Positions 12,003-24,369 of a stretch of 64,000 bases of DNA are shown here, piece by piece. Below the pieces are notes generated by a model. The model did not search any database. It saw only the letters and a program-made list of their open reading frames with translations, and was not told the DNA's origin. The stretch's first letter is position 1. Every line of letters starts with the position of its first letter. Source of the DNA: Pelodera strongyloides (taxonomy: Eukaryota; Nematoda; Chromadorea; Rhabditida; Rhabditidae); the NCBI GenBank assembly GCA_036852015.1, contig JAANDG010000290.1, positions 112,549-176,548 on the forward strand, given 5' to 3'. Both the position numbers and the translations under genes were made by a program.

Positions 12003-13194
12003 CCGTTCAATGTGCTTGAAGGTCATTCAATTTTTCCAGTGAAAAAGGAACGAAATTTACTATAGAAAAAACAAAGCAGCGCACGAAGAAATTTCTCTTT
12101 TTTTTGTATAGTTCGACAAAATGGTTTCTCCTCCATTGTTTCTGCAGATCCTTTTCGAAGTAATAAGTATTACTCATGAGCGAACTGGAAAATGAGGCTG
12201 TTGATAAATGAATTTGTAATCTATGGTATCATTTTTCTAGTGCGCTCACGAGCAATACACAATATTTCTAAAGTTTTACTGCTGAAAAAAATTAGCAATA
12301 TATGTTATTGACCTTGTTGCTTATTAATTACTGGTGGGAACAGCCAGGTAACTTGTTTGACGAGGAAACTAAAGTTGAGATCATTATTATCTCACCATAA
12401 GTGGTCCATCTGCTTTTACATCATCTGCTTACATCTGCTTTTCGGAAGTATTCGACAAATGCTGGCTGGGTTTATCGAGTGCTTATTTTTCGTCTACGGA
12501 CATAAAACAAAGTTTTTCAGACGGCAACGTTCATGGCATGTGCAACTTCACCACTGCATACTGTTGATTACAACACTTATAAAAAAAACTATCCATGTAA
12601 TATTAGGTATATTACATGAATATGTGGCTGAGTTCAATGCATTTCTGAACCATTCAAACTATTAAATGTAGGACCGTGTTTAAGACTATATGGTCCTCGC
12701 ACATTGGCCTCTTACAGTTTCTCTTTACATACCGTAGTTCCGTTAGTCTCTACTTCTAAACCCAAATACCGTTGACAGTCTGCCAATGATGATCTATGGT
12801 GGCGTTTTGTTCGTTTAACCTTGCTTCGATAAACGATATCAGAAAAGTGTTCTCGAAATTTTTCGCTTTATCCTTGTTGTTTTTTGTTACCGCACGTTCC
12901 GTTTTTTAACGAGTGAGGCATCCCTTTTCATCTTTGTCTACAAGCGAAAAAAAAACCGGATGAAAAAACTGCTTCAATTAGGATGGGTGCATTGAGTTCC
13001 ATCTTGATATGGCTGCGGAGGTCAAAATACTCATGATGTTAGTTTGTGCTACTTTTACAAGTGAATCTAAATAATAATCAGCCGTTTTTCTCTACAAATG
13101 TGCTTGTGTTTTCCCATAAGCACTTCAGATGTCTCGCTTTCTATACTTTATGTTATTAACTAGGTGCATAAGGAACCAGACTATTCTATAGAAA

Positions 13195-13400
13195 AGAAAG
13201 TCATTTTGAGAGGTTGAGGAAGAGAGATATAGAGAAAGGTTAGGATGGCGTGGAGACAGGTAGAACCTTTGAGGCTGAGAGAGACTGAGAGAGACTGAAA
13301 GAGAGACGCAGGGCAGTAAGATATAGGAGGGAGTGTGGATAGCGGTAGAAGGAGGGTTGAATAAGAGAGGGGGAGATTGAGAATGAATGGTTCAAGGGGC
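13195..13400 (+). repeat. Purine-rich (GA) tract
   Basis: About 200 bp of the plus strand is dominated by G and A, with runs such as GAGAGAGACTGAGAGAGACT and GGGAGATTGAGAATG. It ends about 170 bp upstream of the ATG of the Cys-rich secreted protein gene. Confidence 0.7.
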
Positions 13401-13566
13401 AACAGTTGAGAATGAATACTAGTGAAAGGAGTAGTCTGGCAACATGCACTGTATTTACACTCATTCATACACACTTACTGGAAACTATGCAAATACGCCA
13501 TAAGGGGGGAGGTGTCGCGATAGCCCTTAGGGGTTAGAGCAAAAATCCAGTTACAACCCCGGCACA

Positions 13567-16248
13567 ATGCTACTTGCCACCACCGCAATTATTCAACTCG
13601 CAATCCTCGATTTTGTAAGTTATCGATTGAAGAAATTAACAAAATATCACAGTCAATCTACATGCGAATCTTTACTCAGGCACTGAAGCCAAATATTTTT
13701 CTATCTTAAAGTATAAAGCAAAGCATTACCTTGTAATATGTTTTAGGTATATTCCCAATTCTTTTGCGCGGATCAAGTACAACGGTGTGCTGTCATTGTG
13801 GAAAAATATGAAAAAGATATCATGGCGATCAAGAATGCTGCTTTCCGACAATGCTTTCGAAGACCGGCGTACGCTTTTTATCGAATATGTTTTTCACATT
13901 ATAACACGATCGTCATGTGTAACAATTCTCCGAAGTTGCCAACCGATATCGTGCAGCACTTGACAATTGTTTCCTAGTGATTGTTTTCTTTTAGATGCCA
14001 AGAGGAGCGGAAGGTCTACAATCGTTGTTTCAAGGAGTCACTTCGTGCAGTGAGGGCGCCGTTTAATGGCGATATTGAGAGTGGGTTTTCATACTTATTG
14101 TTTGATTACATAAATCATAAACTTTTTTTTACACAGTATTTCGCTTGTAAATAAACTAAAGAAAAACAAATCTTCTACCTACCACTGGTAATCGGTTTGA
14201 TAAGAAAATCACATTGATCCCCGTAACTTAATTAATTAACTACTGAAGATATCATTCAGCCTTTGATCGATTCTCCGAAGTTGCCAATCGATATCGTGCA
14301 GCACTGGACAATTGTTTCATGCATTCACCTGTGCCACCCAGAAACGAGTTCGCGCCCAGGTTCATTGATGGTAAGACATCAACTCATAGGTTATTTTGAC
14401 TGATTTTCTAATTCTCAATCAGAAGGAGCACGGTCCCTCCAGTTTTACAAACAAGCAAATTCAGAAGACGCAACCTATGCAAGAGCAATTTACTCAACCG
14501 AAATAACTGATCGGCTATGGGGGCTTCCAGAAACAATGCAGCCACAATTGGACACTTTGGGAGTTTGCCTTGTTAAGGTAGGAAGTGGATTTTAGCAGCT
14601 ACTATTACATCCAAGCGAAGGGATGCTTTAGTTGAACAGTTGTAGCCTATAAACCTCTTTTTGCGAAGTCAATTTTTTAGGATTTCGCTCTTCGCGTCTT
14701 TGGTAGTGGAATCGGCAGAATGTTTGGTAGTTCAGATCCAAATATGTTAGTTTTTTTTTTTAGATTTGTTTTGTAATGTTAGTTTATTTTCTGAGATCTG
14801 CTTGACTTTTAGTCTTTCAGTAATATAATTACATTTCATTTTTTTATAAAGTTAACAAATGCGGTAATGCTGCTAATGCTATTCATATTTGCCATCTGCA
14901 ACTTACTTAGGAACACGATAATTAAGAAAATCTAAATACTATTTTCATCCGCAACCAAGCTGTATTCTGTATTTTAGTAACAACATTGGATCATCGTGTA
15001 CAATGGAAGAGTTTGAGGTAGACTGCTATCGGCAGTATTTAGACGCAAATCAGCAATATCAGCAATTGCTCTACAACCGAGATTACATGTTGAAACAGTG
15101 TGTTCAGAAGTAGGTTCTTTGCTTTCCCATCTAAAGCAGCTGAAGTCTGCCGGTGGTTATGACACTCGTTTTGACTTTGTTATTTAGGGTCCGAGCTCAA
15201 ACCCCCTGTCGACACCAGGACGTCTCTAGATTGCGCGCATGCATTTGCAGCGTGCGAGATGACTTCGAAAGACAAATGCAGGTAACGCTTTTTTAGGATT
15301 CTAGGATTTTGACCACTGTTTAAAGAATACGTTTACGTTTATGTCGGCGCCTTATTATTGCTTTGTTAGCGCGATAACTCGAACATAGTTTGGGTTCGAT
15401 CTTACGTTAACGTCTCTTACAAGAAGGAAAATTAGGAGTTTTTCAGCAACAAATGTTGCAATGTGTGCGACAATATGGTCTCGCAACCGTGGCAATGCCG
15501 CTCCCGGGTCCGCCAATGGATATGTTAATGGGGAGATCTCATTCTGGTATCTTTCATTCAATTTCTCTTGCGATTGCAGTACTTCACCCCATAATACCTT
15601 AAACTGTTTTGAAACAGCTCTCTTTAGGTCATTCAAATTTACAACCGATACCTGTACCTCCAATGAACGGTGTTGAACAAGTCTCCGTGGTGCAAGGTAA
15701 GCAACGAACTATTCTAACACTACGAACCATCACAATCAGGAAAATTCTTGAACAAGAATTGCACTTAAGGTGTAGCATTTCTCGAGACTGTAGCTTGCTT
15801 ACCACATACACGTTTTCTAGTATTACACCAAATTCTTTACCAGGTGAAATTGTGAACGGCCAGTGCCTCTGTGCCTGTGGTGGCGGTTCAACAAAGACTG
15901 TGTTGTCAAAAATGGGCGTCCATATGAGATCGGGAGCTGAGGTTCTTTTTGATTTTCATTCTTATGTACATAAGTGCTTCTGTGCTCCAGAGTTCTTAGT
16001 CTTGATGGAATAAATATGTATGCATAGAAACTGATCACACATTGCTGAATAGCAGCTGCTTCAACAGTTAACCGTTTCAGACGCGAGTATTCGAGCAACC
16101 AGATATTATGCTGAAACCGGAATACTGGCAAGGATTTCCCAGAAAAGATGATCCAATTGGAAACGAAGAAATTAATGGTCAAGGAAGGACCACGACAACT
16201 CCACGGGAGGAACCACAACCTCAACAAAACTCAGCGAAGAAGAACTAA
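13567..16248 (+). CDS. Cys-rich secreted protein, unknown function
   Basis: Exons: 13567-13614, 13747-13868, 13995-14080, 14260-14370, 14423-14577, 14681-14745, 14978-15109, 15188-15281, 15447-15546, 15628-15696, 15844-15941, 16081-16248; 415 codons with consistent phases. A hydrophobic N-terminus (MLLATTAIIQLAILDF) acts as a signal peptide. The body is helix-rich with evenly spaced Cys (FFCADQVQRC, FRQCF, NRCFKES, LDNCF, SSCTMEEFEVDC, KQCVQK, RACIC, LQCVRQ, QCLCACGGG), which suggests a disulfide-bonded extracellular protein. The layout faintly recalls nematode DUF19-type domains, but I do not recognise the family. The C-terminal tail is Gln/Pro/Thr-rich and ends with AKKN. An AATAAA at 16299-16304 follows. 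Intron 2 carries a near-identical copy of part of exon 4 (see findings). Confidence 0.75.
13925..13973 (+). repeat. Intronic copy of part of exon 4 of the Cys-rich gene
   Basis: These 49 bp match 14270-14318 with two mismatches. They lie in intron 2 (13869-13994). The frame used in exon 4 stays open through the copy, and both differences are synonymous (AAC/AAT and CTT/CTG). Confidence 0.85.
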
Positions 16249-17323
16249 TTATAAAGCCCATTAATATTTTCCTATTAAATATGCATGTACATAGTTTTAA
16301 TAAATGAATTTCAATATTGTTTAGTACTTGGACAAAACTTAGGGACCTAGAGTGGAGATGATGCGCATAGATGATATCAAGAAAGTGCCCGTCCAGTGCA
16401 CATATTGTTAGCCGATTGATAAATACAACATCATCAGATATACTTTGGCATCCTGCTCAATGCAGTCGGGTATCAGACATTCGTTATTCACGCGTCTTTG
16501 AAGCACAGCCACAAATGAACCAACCCTCAATAACCATCACGACCATCTTTTGGTAAGATAAAATATTTTTGTACAAATCAATTTACTAAAAGTTTTAGTA
16601 CGCTTCGTGCTCCTCCGTGACAGCACGTTAGTATATGCTGGTCGTTTCTAAACCGGCTACTGGAAGTCTAAAAAAAAGTCAGGCAAATAACACATATATG
16701 TTTTTGTTTCTTTGTCTTTTTTTACTATAATTTAGTTCTGGCTGTCTTCAGTTTTCGTTTACATATATACAACGTTGACCGTGCACGAATACTTACTTTC
16801 ATCCAGTTTCCAACAAAATTTTTGTGGTACTCGTGGAATCTAGGTTGCACCGCATGGGTCAGGTAAGAAGGAAATGTGTCAAAAATTATCACTGTTAGGT
16901 GGATTGAGATATCAAAAGGCAGGATTATTCCCGATCCCAACAGACTCACTGCTCTTTCACTCTCTCTCAATATGTAGAAACCGGAACGAGACTGATTTCA
17001 CTTTTCCTGCTCGGCTAGTGTCTCAAATGCCTTAAGCTCTGAAAATAGTCTCACTTTCAAGAACCGGGTACTAAATATTGGACTGTTGCTATTGATCGTT
17101 ATTGAAATTATCTTTATATCTTTTTTTTCCTCGTATTTTGAAGAATTTCCCCTTCTATTCGGTCACCAAGTGTATTTCCTGACATTTCGTAATGTACTGA
17201 ATAATGTTTTTTTTTTGTATTTCTAATTTATGGTGGTCTGTTTAAAGGTTCAAATGTTTTCAATTCCTTGGCCGCGCTGAAATAAAGAACCTACATATAA
17301 CTTTCTTATAGATACGGTCGCAG
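16249..17323. other. Intergenic, no gene seen
   Basis: Spacer between two plus-strand secreted protein genes. It has the poly(A) signal of the upstream gene at 16299-16304. Directly before the next ATG is TATAGATACGGTCGCAG, which could serve as a splice or trans-splice acceptor. Nothing else is supported. Confidence 0.5.
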
Positions 17324-20300
17324 ATGATCCTTGCTCGCACTTTTTTGTGTTTTACACTTCTGTTAGTTGTTTGCGCCAAGAAACACCATCGACATCATTC
17401 AACAGAGGAAGATGAAGGGGACACTGAGGGAGAGCCAGTGAGCGAAGTGGAAAAACAGGGCAAAGAAAGTAAGCTAGTACCACCACCTGAATTATGATCA
17501 AGGTACCCTAATTGTAAGGATGTTCAAGAACAACGTGTGACACGACGATCGATTTTTCCAATCAAATCCGTATTATATATTTTTATATTCACTCTGCACA
17601 TCCCATATTTCGTTTCTAGTTGTTAATCGAATGATGGTAAATATGGCTGGAGCAATGGTAAAGTCAATTTTCCCAGAAATGGACAAGCTGGACAAGAAAG
17701 CTGATATTTCGGCAAGTTTTATCCGCCACACAATTTATAAAAATTCGGAAAGCCAAAACATAATGAACCAATATTAGTCGAAAGAATATGAATTCATAAA
17801 TGATTTTTAGTCTGCGGCGGCTGGTCTGGGAGCTTCCATGTCGGGTGACCCCATGCGTGAATCCATGATGTCTGCACCCAATTCTGAAATACGAAGGGCT
17901 CCATCACGTCAGTCACAGTTCTATTTTTATCTTTCGATCATCAGAATTGTGATGTTCCATTCCTTTTTCGAAAAATAAGGCAACGCATAAAAGCGGAATA
18001 AATATTCGAGAACTGCAATGTCACCAAAAAGTTATTTCAGAATTCGACTATGGCAACACTCCATCGTTCCCTGGATCTGAAGCCCTAGCTGGTGGAACTC
18101 CCAGTATGGGAAATGCAAACCTGGGGGCAATGCTCGGAAGTATGGCCCAATCTGGAGCACTGGGGGCTCTAACTGGGCAGCCTAGCGCCGGGGTCGGTTA
18201 GCTGTGGTTATTGGCTCCAGCAAAATGTAGCAGTCTGAAAAATTAGTATTATATTTGAAAGAATGAACAAATAGCAATGTGATTATAGTTTGACAAGATT
18301 TTACACGATACGTTCGTAAAAATGAACAACTCATGCCCGTGAGTCTATGGGGTACGATAGATGACGTTTTTCTATGTAGTTTAGTCAATGGACCCGAGAA
18401 TGGTGAACGAGATGCGCAATCAGGCCTACCTGTCAGAGTTGGCAAAACACCAACATGAGCTGACATCGTATTCTGCCAAACAGATGGAATATTTGGACCA
18501 GCAAAGAAGATATCAGCAAGCTCTAATTGACCATCAAGCAGAGGCAGCCGTTAGTTTTACCCATATTGAGATGTAAAGCATATAATATGCTAATATTGTA
18601 GTGTATATTGTGTATTCTATGTACTAAGTATTATACTTTGATTTTCAAATTTCAGCTTCTGATGCAGAAAGAACAACAAAAGCAAATTTCTGAACAGCTC
18701 GGACAAGCAAAGGTACCTGTATGAAAATGGTTTCTAAACACTGTTCCAAATATTATGTTAATTTTTTGTACAAATGTATTAAATGACTTGAATAATATCC
18801 TTAAAAATATTTTTTTTTTAGGAAATGTATGCTAAGAAGAGGGCTCTTGCAACTGCTAGGGCAATGGGTTCCCGAACATACGTACCGGAGCAGAGAACCT
18901 GTAGGTTTATATTATCCGTGAAACTTTAAGATTTGCCTTTTGTATAAACAATCGGAACGTGCAAGTGGGAAATACCTTTGATTTTTTGTGGGAAGTATGT
19001 GGGAAAAATTTTTTTTGTGGGAAAATTTTGTGTTTTGTGGGAACGTGCAAGTGGGAAATACCTTTGATGTTTATTTGTCAACACATCGTGCTCATTAACA
19101 ATTTATACACGCACAAAACAACAAACGGATAGTAAAATAAGTATTGAACGCACGCACAAAACTTAGAGCAAAACTAACTATTTTTAAGCAAAACCGGGTG
19201 ACCGGAGTTTGACGTCTGATGCCGACCTGAGGAGTTATTTCAAGCAACAGTATGGTATTGATATACCCGAGGACGGAGCTTCCTTGACAGACGATGAAAG
19301 GGCCACACTACGCATGCTCAAGGTAATCATCCTTCGTACAACACACGTTAATGCTGTTGCGTTACGGAAGACATTTATTCCTGCTCACTGGTTTCCATTG
19401 TAAAAAATGTTTATGATAATTTTGCTTTACAACGCTTATAGGTGGAACTGGCTACCAAAAAAAGCAAGGGCCGAAACGGAGCGATTGATACACTGAGTGA
19501 ATTTAATTCGTAAGTTATTCGATTTTTATTTATGCTGTGTTTTTATTTTTAAGACTACCACATGAAAAGTAATATTCATTTCGCAGACAACGATCTCGAG
19601 CCTCTTCTTCAACAAAAAGCAGAAAAGCTTCAGGAGATGGAGCATGTGGTCAATGCATGCCAATCAGCATAAGAAAATTGAAAGGAGCGTGGACTCAGGT
19701 ATTTTAGCACATTGTAGACTATTATTCGAAAAACAGTATCTTTCCACATAACCGTTTCGTAGATCCCGTTTTGTAGGATTACACTTGGGCACAACATTTC
19801 CCTCGTCTTAATAGTAAGTTTGCGTGTATATTGAGAGCATTTTAGCTTTACGGCAACCCAGACGTAATCAAGAAGACCTTCGGTACGATAGCGACATTGC
19901 AGAAGATGCAGGGTTCCGGCTCGTCAAGGGGTTCGATGAGCAAGAGCAGGCCAGCCTGTGTTGGAATGGAAAGTAAGGTTTTAATATGTCCCGCACATCA
20001 AAGTTTACCAGGTTTGGTTGTTGTGAAGGATGGCGTTCGAACTCTTCTGATTTTAGTTGGGAAATATGTTCATGGTGAAGCCGAATTGAACTTCTTCTTC
20101 AGAGAAGAGTCGTCTGGTAATCAACTCCATGAGGTGAAGCTTTCTTATTGAAGTTTGACTTTAAACATACATGATGTGCTGAGATTAAAAAAACATTTGC
20201 TTGAAGAAATCATGGCACTACGCTGTTTCAAATAGACGAAAGTCTAAGTAGTTTCAGTAAACAAGTTGAACACAGGTGCACTAATGGTAAGCAAATTTAG

Positions 20301-21035
20301 ATGAAAGGAGAGCTCGTAAAGACAGGCGAGAAAGCAATGTCGCTGGAAACCGACATGTACAGCGCAGACTGTGAGTTGCAACTATATGATGACCGAACAA
20401 TATCAGTAATGTCATTCGACAGCGCAATTCGCATGCTCTAGGGGCTTGCTTTAAAAACACGGTTCGATCAACTTTACTTTTCAGTTACTTACCAATGATG
20501 GTATGTTTAAACTTCTCGTTCAGTTTGTATTGTGCGAACGGGACCAGGTGATGAAGAACAGCCGGAATACATAGTACTTGCTGAGACCAAAGGAGCCAAT
20601 GCGTGCAGGTGCGAGTTACTAATTACAGCACAAATCGCTAAGCTTTTACTCAACGAATTGAATGATTTAATATAAAAGTTACAGATCGCTGCATGTTTTT
20701 GCCCGTAACACCGACGATTTCAACCGAAGATACTTTGATGACATATCCGACTTTATGAAGCAGGTATGTTGAAGTACTTGACAATATTAGCTCGGTTTCA
20801 TTCATGTTGTTAGCCTCATCCGCACCGGCATAGTTTTATGGTAGACTATGTCTATGTCCATTCATGTTTCATTTTTAACAATTTGTTGAGAAAAGCGCTC
20901 CGAACCTTTTGGGATGGTTCAGTTCATTCGCATATTTCAATATCATTATGTTGCTTTCAGCAAGTGTCTAATAATGATGTTCTTCCTGTTGGATCATTCT
21001 CCAAAGCTGAACTATGTCAACTCTCACATGCATAA
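17324..21035 (+). CDS. Secreted protein with Gln-rich helical middle and lipocalin-like C-terminus
   Basis: Exons: 17324-17468, 17620-17711, 17811-17907, 18041-18192, 18385-18549, 18656-18712, 18822-18900, 19189-19322, 19442-19509, 19587-19698, 19846-19972, 20057-20133, 20301-20370, 20524-20608, 20685-20763, 20961-21035; 537 codons, phases consistent. Signal peptide MILARTFLCFTLLLVVCA is followed by a His/Lys and acidic segment (KKHHRHH, EEDEGD). Residues about 162-260 are Gln/Lys-rich and probably helical (MEYLDQQRRYQQ, MQKEQQKQ). From about residue 350 the sequence fits a lipocalin: KGAWTQLYG with G-x-W, a central CVGMEIGKY, strand-like FCIVRTG and YIVLAETKG, then LHVFARNTDD and a final helix. 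Lipocalins bind small lipophilic ligands; the ligand is unknown. Intron 2 needs a GC donor (TCG/GCAAGT). The exon 4 donor is GTCGGT, chosen for phase. Confidence 0.7.
18954..19068 (+). repeat. Direct repeat in intron
   Basis: A 29-bp unit beginning GGAACGTGCAAGTGGGAAAT occurs at 18954-18982 and 19040-19068, with GTGGGAA-rich sequence between. It is intronic within the lipocalin-like gene. Confidence 0.8.
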
Positions 21036-23039
21036 TCAAACAATCATCTCAACCAATCAATGCGCAATCTCAAACAGAACAAATATATTATTAATAATTA
21101 AGTTTCGTTTGATTGAATCATGTATTACATGCACACAAAGCACAAGACACCGAAAAATCTTTATTGGCTGTGTCTTCATTTTCAAATAATTCAGATACTC
21201 ACAAACACCACAGAGTATGCTAGCATATGAGATACATGTCGGTCTCTACATTTTCCCATCAGGTCTTGTTTTAGATTACAAATTACAAAAATCCCTCCTA
21301 TCTGTCCCTTATTTATCCCATGGCATCTGCCATATAGTCAGAGTGCAAGATGTGAGCAAGAGAGCTCCGATCTACTGTCTCAAACAATTGTAACAAATTT
21401 GACTGAGGGGATTGATCGTTCTCCACACGCTCGCCATCTCTCTCTATAACGATTCGGGAACTCTGAGTCAAATGGAATAGGACAGTTGCTTCACATCAAT
21501 AACGCCCTTTAATCGACATTCAAGTCTCTGCCGAGTTTTGTGCAGAACGAAAACCAAGATTCCAGTAAAATTTCAGGCATTAGGTGTTGACAATGTAAAT
21601 GGCAAGTTCTTGCCCTGGCTTGAAATCCCCACTTAGAAGTCTGCCTTCAAAGGCACGTTTACAGACTAAACAACTACGGGCTAAATATATGGCTACAGCT
21701 GAAAAGACAATTTGAGTTTCTATTCTCGGTACAGATCCGGGAGCTATGAGCATGAGTAGTTGTGGTAAACCGACACTCTCTTTCCGCAAGGAGCTTGAGT
21801 TTCAGCGGGAGGAAAATATACGACCGATGGCGAAAAAGTGAGCCAAACTGAAGGTGTCTGACGGCTTTATTTATCATGATCAGCGCCCAGACACATCTAG
21901 AACAAAATACTCTTGTACACAGATCAATCGCAAAATCAATATGTTAACGAGTAATAACGTGTGGTTTGTACCTGAAAAAGTGGCACATTGAAGGTATTTT
22001 TTTTTTTAATAAAAAAAATAGATACACGTTAGCGTTTGCTGTTTGTCAACGGTCAATCACTCGGCAAAGAAGATCAACAGCTTGTGCGTGTATGTTTCGT
22101 ATTATTTTAGTATTGATAAAATATAATGTTTGCTGGAATGTTCGCCTATATCAATTTTACTATGCTGTTGATCATGGCTCCATATTTAACTGCAAGTACC
22201 AAAAGTTTCTATCAATAATTAGAAGATGATCCCCCACCGTTGTCTTCCTTGGCAACGTTTTGTGCACATGTTGGAACGTGCGGTGTCAGTGTTTATGTAT
22301 ATTACCCTCTCAGTTCTGGTGCAATTGTGTAAACTCTCGAAGGCAGAATATCCCCCCTAAATCGCATATGTGACTCCACAACATGGAAGTAGCTGAGCAA
22401 TCCCCACTTTCCAAATCAAAGTAATTCAAGGTTTTTATTAAAAACTGCATTTTCACCATCTGCGTAAAGTTCAAAATCGAAGAGTACATTTAATTTGCAC
22501 CTGGCGCACCATATGCACTAAATTTTAAAATTATGCTTTTTATCAAAAATATGCAGATGTTCAGCTGTGTGGACATTATAGACGAGGGGGACATTATAGC
22601 TTCTGTTACTGTAGAATGGCATGCTGAAGATAGTAAGAAACAGAAATAAATCGGCGAAGACACTATTTTATCAAAAGTAGTCAGTGTTTAAGTGTGGCGT
22701 TTTTAGCGTTTTTTTCTTTGCAGAAACCCTGTTACCAGCCGCAGATCGCCTGGAACATTCTCTAGTTTTCGAATGTTGTGGTGCGTGCAGTCGATGTGGA
22801 CATCAATCGCGCCGGTTGGATCTAAATGTTACAACGATCGGTCGATCTCGGGTCACCGGCGGAACCCAAATGTTGCCCCATACTAGAGACATCTGACACC
22901 GTGAACGTAGTATCTACGTATACAGACAAAGGGTATTAAGGAAACATTTTGAAAAGACACAGAGCAACCTTATGGTTAGTTACAACAAGTTGGTCTTGTT
23001 TACAACATCGGTACATGATCACTTCGGAATAAGTACATG

Positions 23040-23112
23040 ACATTTTCGCCGCATGTTCAACTAGAGTAATCTGGTTCACTACATTTTCGCTGCATGTTGA
23101 ACAGAGTAATCT
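23040..23112 (+). repeat. Short tandem duplication
   Basis: Two copies of about 32 bp start at 23040 and 23081 (ACATTTTCG, then CGCATGTT or TGCATGTT, ending GAGTAATCT). They differ at a few bases. Confidence 0.75.
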
Positions 23113-24176
23113 ACTAAACTAACACAGCATTTGTGGCTAAGTATTGTTTGTGTAACGTGGGTTAAAGTCTTAGTCATATCCATAAGATGTTCATCCTGTA
23201 ATAAGTCCTACGGTATAGTGACTGCCCCCGCCATCCGCGAAACACTGGCATTAGATTTATGCAACTTCTCTTGAAAATAAATCATCTCGAGCGACGGGCG
23301 TCTAAGTTTGTTTGCCGGAACATCTGCTGCTCCACAGCCGGGTACCAGGCAGCAAAAAATTTCACGGAAAAACGAGCGGAAAAAGTTCGTTCTGTGATGG
23401 CCGGCCACTGCGCCCAGGTGCATGCACTTTATAACATAAGCTCCGACACACACTGGCACACAAACAAAAATGCCAAATTGCACAAAAAGTATTAGAGCTA
23501 TATTAAACACAAATACTCTTTGCAAAATATACGTTGTGATTAATACCTTAGCGACGAATTCTAAGAACTAAGATGATACAAAAAACCACGGTTAACAGGT
23601 ATAGCTTGAAATCAAATGTAATTGCAAACACAGAGCTTCATACAGAGCCTCATTTCAGCTAAGCTCTTTTGTTGGTTCAATAGTAATCAGGCGTTCATCT
23701 TCTCAAGATACTGATTCAATAAACCATGTATATATAAATTTCCAACAAGTCCCTCTAGTGATTTTGTCTGTTGGTGACTTTACAATCAACGGTTGCCCGT
23801 TGGATTGTTGATAGATGGAGTGATTGAGGGATAGCGAGAGAGAAGGTGGAAGAGACAGACATTTGAGGAATCGGAGACTAGCACCAGATCTAGTGACACA
23901 GACAGGTATACAGTAAGATGGTTGCTTGCTGCCAGGCCAATTTCCTGCAATTAAGAGAATAAGAAACTCTTCCGATGTATTTTTCCTTCAGATATTTTTT
24001 GTGGAAGTCGGCAGCCGGCGGATAGTCTATCAGCTCTTGGAAGAAAACAGATAGAAAGGGAGGATAGGATGGTGACTCATCACTGATATTACACATACTA
24101 CCTGGGGCGTTAATCCGTTACGAGGACTTCTCGGCATTCCTGTACGAACAAGCGCATGTAGATGTAGATGTTTACA

Positions 24177-24369
24177 TGTAATTAAAGCGAAATACCGGCC
24201 GGTTTTTGAAACGCAATGCGTACACCTGCTTTCGTATGCAGCATATGCAAATTAACAAAAATTAGAATAAAAATTAGACCCCAATTGGACCCCAAGTTGC
24301 ATAAATGCATAGGAATGCAAGTACTTGAGATGCGTTTCATAAACCGGCCGGTATTTCGCTTTAAATACA
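24177..24369. repeat. Inverted-repeat (MITE-like) element
   Basis: The left arm 24177-24215 and right arm 24331-24369 are reverse complements over about 39 bp. They begin TGTA, then TTAAAGCGAAATACCGGCCG. The 115-bp interior is AT-rich and non-coding. The arms differ from those of the element at 4203-4366, so this is a separate family. Confidence 0.75.

Larger units (their letters stand above)
11949..13566. other. Divergent intergenic region
   Basis: The shared upstream region of the minus-strand unknown gene and the plus-strand Cys-rich gene. It holds the TATA-like site near 12000 and a long purine-rich tract at 13195-13400. The 102-codon open frame at 12357-12665 looks like chance. Confidence 0.55.

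Noticed and set aside
12357..12665. A 102-codon plus-strand frame in the divergent intergenic region
   Set aside because: No signal peptide, no recognised domain and no splice context; composition equals its surroundings.
23208..23525. A minus-strand 105-codon frame whose start looks like a signal peptide
   Set aside because: The hydrophobic start could arise by chance from AT-rich DNA. The rest shows no domain, and the opposite strand is equally open.
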